Assembly (NCBI GenBank): GCA_002070505.1 | Contig: MWDJ01000001.1 | Span: forward strand, 278,918-342,917 | Direction of reading: 5' to 3' | DNA length: 64,000 bases | DNA from: Bacteroidetes bacterium ADurb.Bin145 | GTDB lineage: Bacteria > Bacteroidota > Bacteroidia > Bacteroidales > VadinHA17 | Shown: positions 27,433 through 35,113 of the stretch, in pieces | How the letters are laid out: the number at the start of each line of letters is the position of its first letter | How positions within the stretch are numbered: position 1 is the stretch's first letter | Program-made: the position numbers and the translations under genes | Notes under the pieces: generated by a model | Databases searched by the model: none | What the model saw: only the letters and a program-made list of their open reading frames with translations | Told to the model about the DNA's origin: nothing

Positions 27433-28614
27433 TTAAAAAGAATCCATTGACAGGGGGTTCCAGCTGAAGCCTGAACGAGCTGAACTCCTGTGAGCCAGTA
27501 TCAGAATAAGCGGGATGAAAGCGGAATTGAACCCCCCGGGAAAGATAATCTGTATTGCAAAGGAAAGTAAAGAGAGAATGAATACTATCCTGAACCATGT
27601 AAACCATTCCTTTTTCAAAATAACTGCAGCCAGACACACAAGAAGGAAAGGACTCAACCATAAGATATTAAGATTTCGCTTCAGCTGCCAATGATCAGTC
27701 ATGAAATTTGAGAATAGCATAAAAAGGGCCAGACAGGAAAAGAACAGAAATATTATTATATCGGCTATCCGTGCTGCCTTTTTATTCTTAATCAGTGCAA
27801 AAAATATCACGACAGCTATAAGCAGGAGTGAGAATGCGAATGTAGGGGATTTGTGAAATGCATTTTTTTTCTGTGACTCATCAAAGGAAAGGACTGTCTC
27901 AGGATTTGTTAAAAGAGGGACCATCCTGCCACTTCGTCTAAGCAGACTTTCTGAGAGTCCCTTCTGCATTTCGATAGGAAGGAACATCCTGTCGCGAAAA
28001 TGTGCTTTCTTTTCACAGGGAGTTCCCAGGATCAGATCGATACCGGCATTGAGCCAGGGATAAATCCTCTGATAATTACCTGCCATTATTCTGAAGGAGA
28101 ATACCTGTTTCGGATCATCGGGAGGATACATTAAATTTTTTCCAAGCACTTTTTCGAGCAGATCCCTTATCCTCGTAGAACAGTTGTCATAGAAAAAATC
28201 ATACAGGTATTCAACATTTTCCGGTTGAAGGTTTTCAGCTATAAGCTGCATAAGGCGTATCTTTTCTTCAGGTTCCAGGTTTATCTCCTGTACCTGCATC
28301 CAGCGATGCTCAAGAAAATATTCCTGCTGAAATCTTTCAAATGTTGTCGCAGCAAGCATGTAATAGAGCCTTCCCTTAGCGAATTTCCAGACAAAGTGAG
28401 GCGTATTGAAATCAAATACTCCCCAGTTGTAAACAATATCGCTACCGCTTTCAGGTACAACAATCCGCAGCGCGCTATGACCATAGATAGAATATGTTTC
28501 TGTCCCGGGCCCACATGTAATGAGATAAACTTTGATATCAGTAACATCCTGGGCAACCAGTTTAGCTGAAAATAAGAGCAGTATCAGTGTAAAATATATG
28601 CCAGCCTTTCTCAT
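27433..28614 (-). CDS. lnb: Lnb-like (DUF4105) membrane protein, possible lipoprotein N-acyltransferase
   Basis: A 393-residue protein with a signal peptide ending LVAQ (residue 21), a periplasmic domain with a papain/NlpC-like look (about 25-250) and four or five C-terminal membrane helices (about 268-380). The DUF4105 marks are LITCGPGTETYSIYGHSALRI, YNWGVFDFN and YDFFYDNCSTRIRDLLE, containing the likely catalytic His and Cys. From memory, this family was recently linked to lipoprotein N-acylation in Bacteroides (Lnb); the gene symbol rests on that recollection. It stands alone, downstream of and facing away from moxR. Confidence 0.75.
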   Translation of the reverse strand: MRKAGIYFTLILLLFSAKLVAQDVTDIKVYLITCGPGTETYSIYGHSALRIVVPESGSDIVYNWGVFDFNTPHFVWKFAKGRLYYMLAATTFERFQQEYFLEHRWMQVQEINLEPEEKIRLMQLIAENLQPENVEYLYDFFYDNCSTRIRDLLEKVLGKNLMYPPDDPKQVFSFRIMAGNYQRIYPWLNAGIDLILGTPCEKKAHFRDRMFLPIEMQKGLSESLLRRSGRMVPLLTNPETVLSFDESQKKNAFHKSPTFAFSLLLIAVVIFFALIKNKKAARIADIIIFLFFSCLALFMLFSNFMTDHWQLKRNLNILWLSPFLLVCLAAVILKKEWFTWFRIVFILSLLSFAIQIIFPGGFNSAFIPLILILAHRSSARSGFSWNPLSMDSF

Positions 28615-28743
28615 GATGTTGTCGTTTTTATATCAGGATGCAAATTAGCCAATTAATTTAATCAACCTTTCAGGAATTTTCTGAATTTGTTTATATTGTA
28701 TTCCTAATTAATAAACGTAACATCCATGATATATTTTACCGGG

Positions 28744-29835
28744 ATGAAAAATAAACTTATTCCAATAATCTTATTGTGTATCCTTATCACTTCATGTAAA
28801 AACGATCCGCCGCCACGTCAGACAAGTGTTGAAATAAGAGAAGACATGTTTTATGTCAACGGTAAACCAACATATGAAGGGGTTAAGCTGGATACTCTCA
28901 TGATTGAAGGATTGCTGTTGAATTCACGGATGGTCCAGGGAGTCTTTGATGATCTGAATCCGGAGACCTCAGGAATGTGGAAATATCCAGATACTGACCA
29001 GTGGGATCCTGAAAGAAACACAAATGAATTCGTAAGAAATATGCAGATCTGGCGTAAATATGGATTGCTATCTTTTACAATTAACCTCCAGGGCGGCAGT
29101 CCGCAGGGATATTCCCAGGGTCAACCCTGGCATAATTCAGCTTATTATTCCGACGGAAGACTGAGAGACGATTACATGAAAAGGCTCACAAAGATACTTG
29201 ATGAAGCCGACAGGCTCGGGATGGTGCCGATCCTCGGATTGTTCTATTTCGGCCAGGATGAAAGGCTTGATGACGAGAAAGCTGTTGTCAGTGCAGTCAC
29301 TAACGTCATTGACTGGCTTTTCGGGAAAAAATACAGAAATGTTCTGATTGAGATCAATAATGAATGTAATATTCAATATGATCATGATATACTTAAACCT
29401 GAAAGAGTTCATGAACTGATAGAGCTTGTCAGAAGCAGATATGACGGATACTTCAGATATTATGCCGGAACAAGCTATGGTGGCGGTTTCATACCATTGC
29501 CAAATGTTGTAAAAATTTCAGATTTCATTCTGCTTCATGGGAATGGAGTATCTGATCCGGATAAAATACTGGAGATGGTAAGAAAAACCAGGGAGGTTGA
29601 AGGTTATAATGCTAAACCGATATTATTCAACGAGGATGATCATTATGATTTTGATAAAGAAAACAACAATTTCCTGTCGGCACTGAAAGCTTATGCTTCG
29701 TGGGGCTTCTTTGATTACAGAAGAGAAGGAGAATCCTTCGAGAACGGGTATCAGAGTGTACCGGTAGACTGGAGCATAAACTCTGCCCGGAAGAAGCAAT
29801 TCTTTGACCTGCTCAAAAAGATCACAGGGAAATAA
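28744..29835 (+). CDS. Lipoprotein with a GH5-like TIM barrel, possible glycoside hydrolase
   Basis: The ATG at 28744 gives 363 residues with a lipobox ILITSC (Cys18) followed by KNDPPPRQ; an in-frame ATG 18 bp earlier only lengthens the signal. The mature part resembles a clan GH-A barrel: FYVNGKPTYEGV at the start, repeated strand-helix units, NVLIEINNECN near residue 200, where Asn-Glu suits the acid/base after strand 4, and PILFNEDDHYDF near residue 300, where Glu could be the nucleophile after strand 7. It could therefore be a surface or periplasmic glycosidase or a non-catalytic relative. Substrate unknown. Confidence 0.62.
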   Translation: MKNKLIPIILLCILITSCKNDPPPRQTSVEIREDMFYVNGKPTYEGVKLDTLMIEGLLLNSRMVQGVFDDLNPETSGMWKYPDTDQWDPERNTNEFVRNMQIWRKYGLLSFTINLQGGSPQGYSQGQPWHNSAYYSDGRLRDDYMKRLTKILDEADRLGMVPILGLFYFGQDERLDDEKAVVSAVTNVIDWLFGKKYRNVLIEINNECNIQYDHDILKPERVHELIELVRSRYDGYFRYYAGTSYGGGFIPLPNVVKISDFILLHGNGVSDPDKILEMVRKTREVEGYNAKPILFNEDDHYDFDKENNNFLSALKAYASWGFFDYRREGESFENGYQSVPVDWSINSARKKQFFDLLKKITGK

Positions 29836-29896
29836 TCAGGAATCATCCGGATGTTTTATCGGCTTTTTATTAGATTTACTGCGTGTAAGAATTATT

Positions 29897-30535
29897 ATGG
29901 ACAGTTTTGACATATTCAGGACATTGAAATTCCTTCCCGGGATACTTATCGGGCTCACTGTCCATGAGTTCAGTCATGCATATATATCAAATAAATGCGG
30001 TGATTCAACTTCCAGGGACCAGGGGCGGATCACACTGAATCCACTTAAACATATCGACCCTCTTGGATTCATAATGCTTCTTGTTGCCGGATTCGGATGG
30101 GCTAAGCCTGTCCAGTTTAATGAAAAAAAACTTCAGAATCCGCAGACTGATATAATGAAAATTGCTGTTGCCGGACCTGTATCAAATGTAATAACGGCTA
30201 TGGTACTTTCATGGATATTTGCTCTTATTTACAGGATCCATCCAGGAAGTTATTATTCGGTATTGTCTGAGGTTTTCCTGTATGCCATCTATATTAACTG
30301 GGGCCTTTTCATATTTAACATGATCCCCCTCCCGCCGCTTGACGGTTCACATCTGCTTTTGAACTATTTCAGGAAATATCCGAAGTTATACGAAGCATTG
30401 TACAGATACGGGACTTTCATTCTATTCGGTCTTATTGTCGGATCAGTTATTTCAAAAGTGAATCTTTTACCTATCTGGCCTCTGATCGAGTTTCTTGGAC
30501 GGGGATTTCTGCAAATACTAGGTGTTCCTGTATAG
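29897..30535 (+). CDS. Site-2-protease-like M50 family membrane metallopeptidase
   Basis: A 212-residue integral membrane protein with about five helices. The zinc motif is HEFSH (VHEFSHAYISNK, residues about 24-28) in the first conserved helix, and the third ligand is in PLPPLDGSHLL near residue 147. This is the compact Rip/SREBP-type M50 subfamily without a PDZ domain. I chose the ATG at 29897 because the longer frame (from 29804) overlaps the preceding gene and adds residues foreign to the family. Family known to cut membrane-embedded substrates; the substrate here is unknown. Confidence 0.85.
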   Translation: MDSFDIFRTLKFLPGILIGLTVHEFSHAYISNKCGDSTSRDQGRITLNPLKHIDPLGFIMLLVAGFGWAKPVQFNEKKLQNPQTDIMKIAVAGPVSNVITAMVLSWIFALIYRIHPGSYYSVLSEVFLYAIYINWGLFIFNMIPLPPLDGSHLLLNYFRKYPKLYEALYRYGTFILFGLIVGSVISKVNLLPIWPLIEFLGRGFLQILGVPV

Positions 30536-30637
30536 ACGGCAATAATCGAAATAAAAGATCATTTAAGTAACCGCTGCACCATGATTTCTCTTTGAAATGA
30601 CATTAGGATTTTGTATATTGTAAAAAATGATCTTGTT

Positions 30638-31327
30638 GTGAAGTCCATTCTGGTTATACAATTAATTATTATGACAGGATTGATTATGCCGCAGGCTGAC
30701 AGATTTGAATCTGCCAGGCTCAGAATGGTCCGGATCCAGATCCAGGATCGGGGAATCAGCAATACTCAGGTTCTTGATGCAATGAAAAAGGTTCCACGGC
30801 ACCAGTTTGTTCCGGAGGAATATCAGAATGAAGCCTATAATGATTATCCATTGCCGATAGGATATGGTCAGACAATCTCCCAACCGTATATCGTTGCTTA
30901 TATGACAAATGTTGTAAAACCAGGCAGCAAAATGAAGGCTCTTGAGATCGGTACAGGATCAGGTTATCAGGCAGCTGTCCTTGCAGAAATAGTAAGCCAG
31001 GTATATACGATCGAAATCGTTCCCGAACTGGCTAAAGAATCTGCCGAAAGACTAAAGAAACTGGGTTACAAAAATATAAAGTGCAAATTTGGCGACGGCT
31101 ACCAGGGATGGGCTGAATATGCCCCTTTCGACATCATACTCGTAACTGCTGCAGCTGAAACGATCCCGCAGCCTCTGATAGATCAGCTGGCAGAAAACGG
31201 AAAGCTCGTCATACCTGTAGGAAAACCATCTTCAGTTCAGGAACTTCAGCTCGTTACTAAAAGAAAAGGAAGGGTTGAGACAAAACATCTTACACTTGTA
31301 CGCTTTGTACCTTTCATGAGGTTATAA
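30638..31327 (+). CDS. pcm: Protein-L-isoaspartate O-methyltransferase, probably exported
   Basis: Repairs isoaspartyl residues by methylating them with S-adenosylmethionine. Motifs are PLPIGYGQTISQPYIVAYMT and the SAM site ALEIGTGSGYQAAVLAEI, then DIILVTAAAETIPQPLIDQL. Before the usual N-terminus there is an in-frame stretch MKSILVIQLIIMTGLIMPQA if translation starts at the GTG at 30638, which reads as a signal peptide. Other possible starts are TTG 30611 and ATG 30671 or 30686; the last two would give a cytoplasmic enzyme of ordinary length. The start is the main uncertainty. Confidence 0.88.
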   Translation: MKSILVIQLIIMTGLIMPQADRFESARLRMVRIQIQDRGISNTQVLDAMKKVPRHQFVPEEYQNEAYNDYPLPIGYGQTISQPYIVAYMTNVVKPGSKMKALEIGTGSGYQAAVLAEIVSQVYTIEIVPELAKESAERLKKLGYKNIKCKFGDGYQGWAEYAPFDIILVTAAAETIPQPLIDQLAENGKLVIPVGKPSSVQELQLVTKRKGRVETKHLTLVRFVPFMRL

Positions 31328-31454
31328 ACATACTTGCATTAATAGTTCTATCAGCAAGATATCAATCAAGTTCCTGATACTAATTTTTAAAATTCATTTT
31401 GCGATCCTTATTTATAAATTTCTTAATATTGTTCATTCACCAAAAACGAAAACT

Positions 31455-32306
31455 ATGAAAACGAGGTATGTGATATTGTTGATAGCCGGATTACTGCTAC
31501 TGAAGATAAATGCTTCCGCGCAGGATCCAAATTTTTATATTTTCCTGTGCTTCGGACAGTCAAATATGGAAGGCCCGGGCAGAATTGAAGAACAGGATAA
31601 GACAGTTGACGATCGTTTTCAGGTACTGGCTTCCGTTGATTGTCCTAACCTGAACAGGACAAAAGGAAACTGGTACACTGCGGTTCCTCCGCTCGGGAGA
31701 TGCAATACAGGGCTATCACCTGTAGATTATTTTGGCAGGACGCTTGTTGCCAATCTTCCAAAAAATATTAAAGTTGGTGTTGTACATGTAGCAGTAGCAG
31801 GCTGTAAGATTGAGTTATTTGATAAAGATAATTTTCAGACATATGCAGCAACAGTGCAGCCATGGATGACCAATATTATAAAACAGTATAGTGACAATCC
31901 GTATGCTCATCTTGTTGAGATGGCAAAAATTGCGCAGAAAAGCGGTGTTATCAAGGGTATCCTGATGCATCAGGGTGAATCGAATACAAACGACACTATC
32001 TGGCCGCAAAAAGTGAAAGCGATTTACGACAATCTGTTGAAGGATCTGGGGCTTGGTCCAAATTCAATTCCCCTGCTTGCAGGTGAAGTGGTAAATGTGG
32101 ATCAGGGAGGAGCCTGTGCAAGTATGAATACCATAATTGCAAAGCTGCCTCAAACAATTCCAAATTCTTATGTAATTTCTTCAAGTGGCTGCACGGACAG
32201 TCCGGATAATCTGCACTTCAATTCTGCGGGCTACAGGAAGTTTGGCACGCGGTATGGTGCACGGATGCTATCACTTTTGGGTTACAAAATTGATGAGCCG
32301 GAATAA
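31455..32306 (+). CDS. Secreted SGNH esterase of the sialate O-acetylesterase / CE6 type
   Basis: A 283-residue exported esterase. Residues 1-22 are a signal peptide ending NASAQ. The catalytic serine is in CFGQSNMEGPG, a block Gly-Glu-Ser follows as MHQGESNTNDTIW, and the His lies in DNLHFNSAGYRKFG, all signature pieces of the SASA/CE6 family. Such enzymes remove acetyl groups from xylan or other glycans. Together with the GH78 and GH5-like proteins it points to use of plant or algal polysaccharides, though they are not one locus. A strong terminator lies 77 bp downstream. Confidence 0.86.
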   Translation: MKTRYVILLIAGLLLLKINASAQDPNFYIFLCFGQSNMEGPGRIEEQDKTVDDRFQVLASVDCPNLNRTKGNWYTAVPPLGRCNTGLSPVDYFGRTLVANLPKNIKVGVVHVAVAGCKIELFDKDNFQTYAATVQPWMTNIIKQYSDNPYAHLVEMAKIAQKSGVIKGILMHQGESNTNDTIWPQKVKAIYDNLLKDLGLGPNSIPLLAGEVVNVDQGGACASMNTIIAKLPQTIPNSYVISSSGCTDSPDNLHFNSAGYRKFGTRYGARMLSLLGYKIDEPE

Positions 32307-32382
32307 AATGAATTTCTGGAATTGTACTCCAAAGTATTAATAATCAAAACTCCATTTGATTTAATGTAAGTTTAAAAATTAA

Positions 32383-32446
32383 AGCCAACTCATTTTAAAA
32401 ACTCAACGCTTTGCCTGATTGAGAGTAATGAGTTGGCTTTGTTTTT
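32383..32446 (+). terminator. Rho-independent terminator after the esterase gene
   Basis: AGCCAACTCATT (32383-32394) pairs perfectly with AATGAGTTGGCT (32427-32438), with an inner CTCAA/TTGAG stem, and is followed by TTGTTTTT. It is 77 bp past the esterase stop on the plus strand. The remaining part of this gap to the tRNA region is AT-rich without other signals. Confidence 0.75.
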
Positions 32447-32527
32447 CCCTTTATTAACTGTACATCTGACAAAACGAAATATCAAATGATTCCGGATTGT
32501 TAAAAACTTAACATCTTTTAACTATTA

Positions 32528-32543
32528 TGATTCCGGGGCGATT
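32528..32543 (-). repeat. Duplicated 3' end of tRNA-Arg (att-like)
   Basis: TGATTCCGGGGCGATT repeats exactly the last 16 bases of the tRNA-Arg gene (at 32705-32720, read on the plus strand). The two copies flank about 160 bp that holds the tRNA's terminator and a small ORF whose stop codon abuts this copy. A direct repeat of a tRNA 3' end is the usual scar left by site-specific insertion at tRNA genes; only a fragment remains. Confidence 0.6.
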
Positions 32544-32670
32544 ATTCGCTTCGCACAGCCAGGCGCTCAGACCCGCTCATGAACTCGTCGCAGAGCTCCT
32601 CGGTTCGAACGCCTCCATCCCTTCGCGTTCTCATCGCCCCTGATCTTGTGCCATCTGTATACTCCTGCTT

Positions 32671-32701
32671 AAAACAAAAAACAGCCCTTTTAGGCTGTTC
32701 G
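32671..32701 (-). terminator. Rho-independent terminator of tRNA-Arg
   Basis: On the minus strand AACAGCC, a six-base loop and GGCTGTT are followed by TTTTTGTTTT, 4 bp after the tRNA 3' end. This is a standard short terminator and fits a transcript running leftward through the tRNA array. Confidence 0.75.
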
Positions 32702-32704
32702 TTG

Positions 32705-32778
32705 TGATTCCGGGGCGATTCGAACGCCCGACCCACAGCTTAGAAGGCTGTTGCTCTATCCAGCTGAGCTACGGAACC
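32705..32778 (-). tRNA. tRNA-Arg, anticodon TCT
   Basis: The minus strand reads as a complete cloverleaf of 74 nt: acceptor GGTTCCG pairing with CGGAATC (one G-U), D-arm GCTC-AGCTGGATA-GAGC, anticodon stem ACAGC/GCTGT with loop CTTCTAA (anticodon TCT, reading AGA), variable GGGTC, T-arm GGGCG-TTCGAAT-CGCCC, discriminator A. The CCA end is not encoded. It is the downstream end of a transcript that first passes through three tRNA-like copies. Confidence 0.96.
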
Positions 32779-33174
32779 AATATTTCAAATTAACATTACT
32801 ATCCCAAAGTTTTGGGATTATTTTGCCCATCTTTCAAAGAATCTCACGATTCGAACGCCCGACCCATCCCGAAGCTTCGGGATTGCTCTATCCAGCTGAG
32901 CTACGGAACCAATATTTCAAATTAACATTACTATCCCAAAGTTTTGGGATTATTTTGCCCATCTTTCAAAGAATCTCACGATTCGAACGCCCGACCCATC
33001 CCGAAGCTTCGGGATTGCTCTATCCAGCTGAGCTACGGAACCAATATTTCAAATTAACATTACTATCCCAAAGTTTTGGGATTATTTTGCCCATCTTTCA
33101 AAGAATCTCACGATTCGAACGCCCGACCCATCCCGAAGCTTCGGGATTGCTCTATCCAGCTGAGCTACGGAACC
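32779..33174 (-). repeat. Three exact 132-bp tandem repeats, each containing a tRNA-Arg-like fragment with a replaced anticodon arm
   Basis: Units start at 32779, 32911 and 33043 and read identically. On the minus strand each contains the tRNA's first 27 bases (acceptor 5' strand and intact D-arm), then ATCCCGAAGCTTCGGGAT in place of the anticodon arm, then the variable loop and half of the T-arm (20 bases), after which it diverges. The acceptor 3' strand and second T-stem strand are missing, so none can be a normal tRNA. Between units lies a second palindrome, ATCCCAAAGTTTTGGGAT. Because 132 is a multiple of 3, one plus-strand frame stays open through all three units; that is a by-product, not a gene. 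Confidence 0.9.
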
Positions 33175-33186
33175 AGTAATTGGGTG

Positions 33187-33216
33187 CAAAAATACATTTT
33201 TTTTGGATTGAAACAA
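33187..33216 (-). promoter_or_regulatory. Promoter for the tRNA-like array and tRNA-Arg
   Basis: On the minus strand TTG (33214-33216), a spacer of 19 bp and TATTTTTG (33187-33194) match the Bacteroidota consensus TTG-N19-TAnnTTTG. It lies 12 bp before the first tRNA-like unit, so the real tRNA-Arg would be the fourth element of a transcript of about 500 nt ending at the terminator near 32671. Confidence 0.55.
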
Positions 33217-33221
33217 GAATT

Positions 33222-33293
33222 ACATCCCCCTTACCCTCCCGCCGAAGCGGGATCTTCATTTCATTACGACCTTCAAAGGGGGAATTGGATGTA
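33222..33293. repeat. Intergenic inverted-repeat element
   Basis: ACATCCCCCTT (33222-33232) is matched by AAGGGGG...ATGT at the right end, enclosing a perfect hairpin TCCCGC-CGAA-GCGGGA (33237-33252). The form resembles palindromic interspersed repeats common in Bacteroidota intergenic DNA. It lies between the tRNA promoter and the aconitase-family gene's stop. Confidence 0.5.
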
Positions 33294-33309
33294 TTGCTCT
33301 CTTAGCCAT

Positions 33310-35106
33310 TTAGCCTTTAAGCCTTTGAACCTCTGAACCTTTAATATAATTCACCAGCCCTTTCTTTTCTATTATCTGGCCAAGCTTGTCAGGAAGAGGC
33401 TGAAAAGTGAATTCCTTCTCCCCTATTGATATTTTACCTGCTTTAAAATTTATGTCAACTCTGTCTCCGCTTCGGTAGGCTTCTACAGCTCCCTTTTGAA
33501 CTATCAGGAGAAGTCCCTGGTTAATTGCCGAGCGATAAAAAATCCTGTTTGCCGATTTAACAATTATAGCCCGGATCCCTGCATGGGCAAGTCCTACAGA
33601 AGGATGCTCACGTGAGCTTCCGCAGCCAAAGTTGTCACCGGCAATTATAATATCGCCTTTTTCAACTCTTTTACTGAAAGATGGATCAAAGTCGGCAAAA
33701 AGAAGTGGTAAAATGGCAACGGGATCCGAACTTAAAACATTATAGGTATGTTTTCCTGCAAACATCTGATCAGTATTGAGGTTATCGACATCCGCATAAT
33801 TCCATACACTACCATTTTTTCGATCTTCACCTGCATCTATCTGAAAGGTTTTGCTCTGAGCTGTATTGTAAGTAAATATCTCATTACCAGGATGCTGTCT
33901 TGGATCGGCAATCATTCCTTCAATAGCCGATTTCGCAACTGTCGCGGGAGATGCAAGATAGATCTGAGCCAGCTTATTCCCCATCCGACCCAGGAAATTC
34001 CTGTTCGCTGATGAGATTACAGTATGTCCGTCTGCCGGTATACCCTGACCGGTGCCCAGGCATGGACCGCAGGAGGGCGTCAGAACATTAGCCCCTGCCT
34101 CAATAAGATCAGTTATAATTCTTTCATCAATGGCCTGAAGGAATATTTCCCTTGATGCCGGTATCACATTAAGCTGAAAATCCTTCTTAATTTTTTTACC
34201 CCTTAGGACATCAGCTGCTATCCTTAAATCCGCAATTCTTCCATTTGTGCATGTACCTATCAGTCCTTCATGCACAACTGTTCCGGCAACCTGATGTACC
34301 GATTTAATGTTGTCGACATTATGCGGTGCTGCAACTACCGGGAAGATCTCGTTAAGATCTATGCTTATCTCCCTGGAGTATGATGCATCTGGATCCGCCC
34401 ACACACCTTCATACTTTGTACCTGTAAATTCATAAAGCACTTCGTCAGCTGGAAATACCGCGTTTTTAGCACCCATCTCAGAAGCCAGGTTGGCGATTGT
34501 CATCCTGTCAGAGATAGTAAGGCTCCTCACTCCGCTGCCATGGAATTCGACCGACATGTAATTCGCCCCATCCGATCCGATCATTCCGATAATCCAGAGT
34601 GCCAGATCTTTTGCATACACTCCCTGCTTAAGTTCACCGCTGAGAATGATCTTTAGAGAATCAGGAACCCTGAACCATGTTTCACCTTTGACCCAGATAC
34701 CTGCCGACTCAGTTCTGTCAATTCCGGCTGCAAAAGCGTTAAAGGCTCCGGCAGTTGATGTATGACTGTCACTTCCGACGATCAGCATTCCGGGCCTGGC
34801 ATGCCTGGCCATTATCTGATGGCAGATCCCCATCCCTGAATCATAGAACAACTTTATTCCCTGTTCTTTCACGATATTCCTTATTTCCTTGTACTGGGTT
34901 GCCAGTTTTGAATCGGCAGGCGGAGCATTATGGTCCAGCACCACAAGCATCTGAGACGGATCAGCAACTTTAACACCGCCCATTTTCTGGAATGTCTTAA
35001 AGATGCTTGCAGTATTGTCATGAGTCAGAATTATATCAGGCCTGGCGAAAACTATTGAACCGGCTTCTGATCTGAAGATCTTTTCGGCAAATGTCTGTGG
35101 TTTCAT
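33310..35106 (-). CDS. Fused aconitase-family hydro-lyase (LeuC+LeuD type), copy A
   Basis: A 598-residue protein joining a large LeuC-like domain (about 1-415) and a small swivelling LeuD-like domain (about 440-598). The [4Fe-4S] ligands are present in IGTCTNGR and SCGPCLGTG; the swivel domain has GDNFGCGSSREHPSVG. The ATG at 35106 is used; a longer frame would overlap the upstream gene. The loop that sets substrate choice in isopropylmalate isomerases and homoaconitases (DTDxIIPxxYLRx type) reads NTDQMFAGKHTY here, so the substrate cannot be inferred. Aconitase, isopropylmalate, homoaconitate or citramalate-type dehydration are all possible. It follows copy B by 7 bp. Confidence 0.8.
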   Translation of the reverse strand: MKPQTFAEKIFRSEAGSIVFARPDIILTHDNTASIFKTFQKMGGVKVADPSQMLVVLDHNAPPADSKLATQYKEIRNIVKEQGIKLFYDSGMGICHQIMARHARPGMLIVGSDSHTSTAGAFNAFAAGIDRTESAGIWVKGETWFRVPDSLKIILSGELKQGVYAKDLALWIIGMIGSDGANYMSVEFHGSGVRSLTISDRMTIANLASEMGAKNAVFPADEVLYEFTGTKYEGVWADPDASYSREISIDLNEIFPVVAAPHNVDNIKSVHQVAGTVVHEGLIGTCTNGRIADLRIAADVLRGKKIKKDFQLNVIPASREIFLQAIDERIITDLIEAGANVLTPSCGPCLGTGQGIPADGHTVISSANRNFLGRMGNKLAQIYLASPATVAKSAIEGMIADPRQHPGNEIFTYNTAQSKTFQIDAGEDRKNGSVWNYADVDNLNTDQMFAGKHTYNVLSSDPVAILPLLFADFDPSFSKRVEKGDIIIAGDNFGCGSSREHPSVGLAHAGIRAIIVKSANRIFYRSAINQGLLLIVQKGAVEAYRSGDRVDINFKAGKISIGEKEFTFQPLPDKLGQIIEKKGLVNYIKGSEVQRLKG

Positions 35107-35113
35107 ATTATTC

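Noticed and set aside
32542..32736. 64-codon minus-strand ORF beginning inside tRNA-Arg
   Set aside because: It overlaps the tRNA gene and its terminator; I treat it as a possible mobile-element remnant (see findings), not as a gene.
32751..33179. Plus-strand ORF with three 44-residue repeats through the tRNA-like array
   Set aside because: It is a by-product of the 132-bp period being divisible by 3, lies antisense to the tRNA transcript and has no family resemblance.
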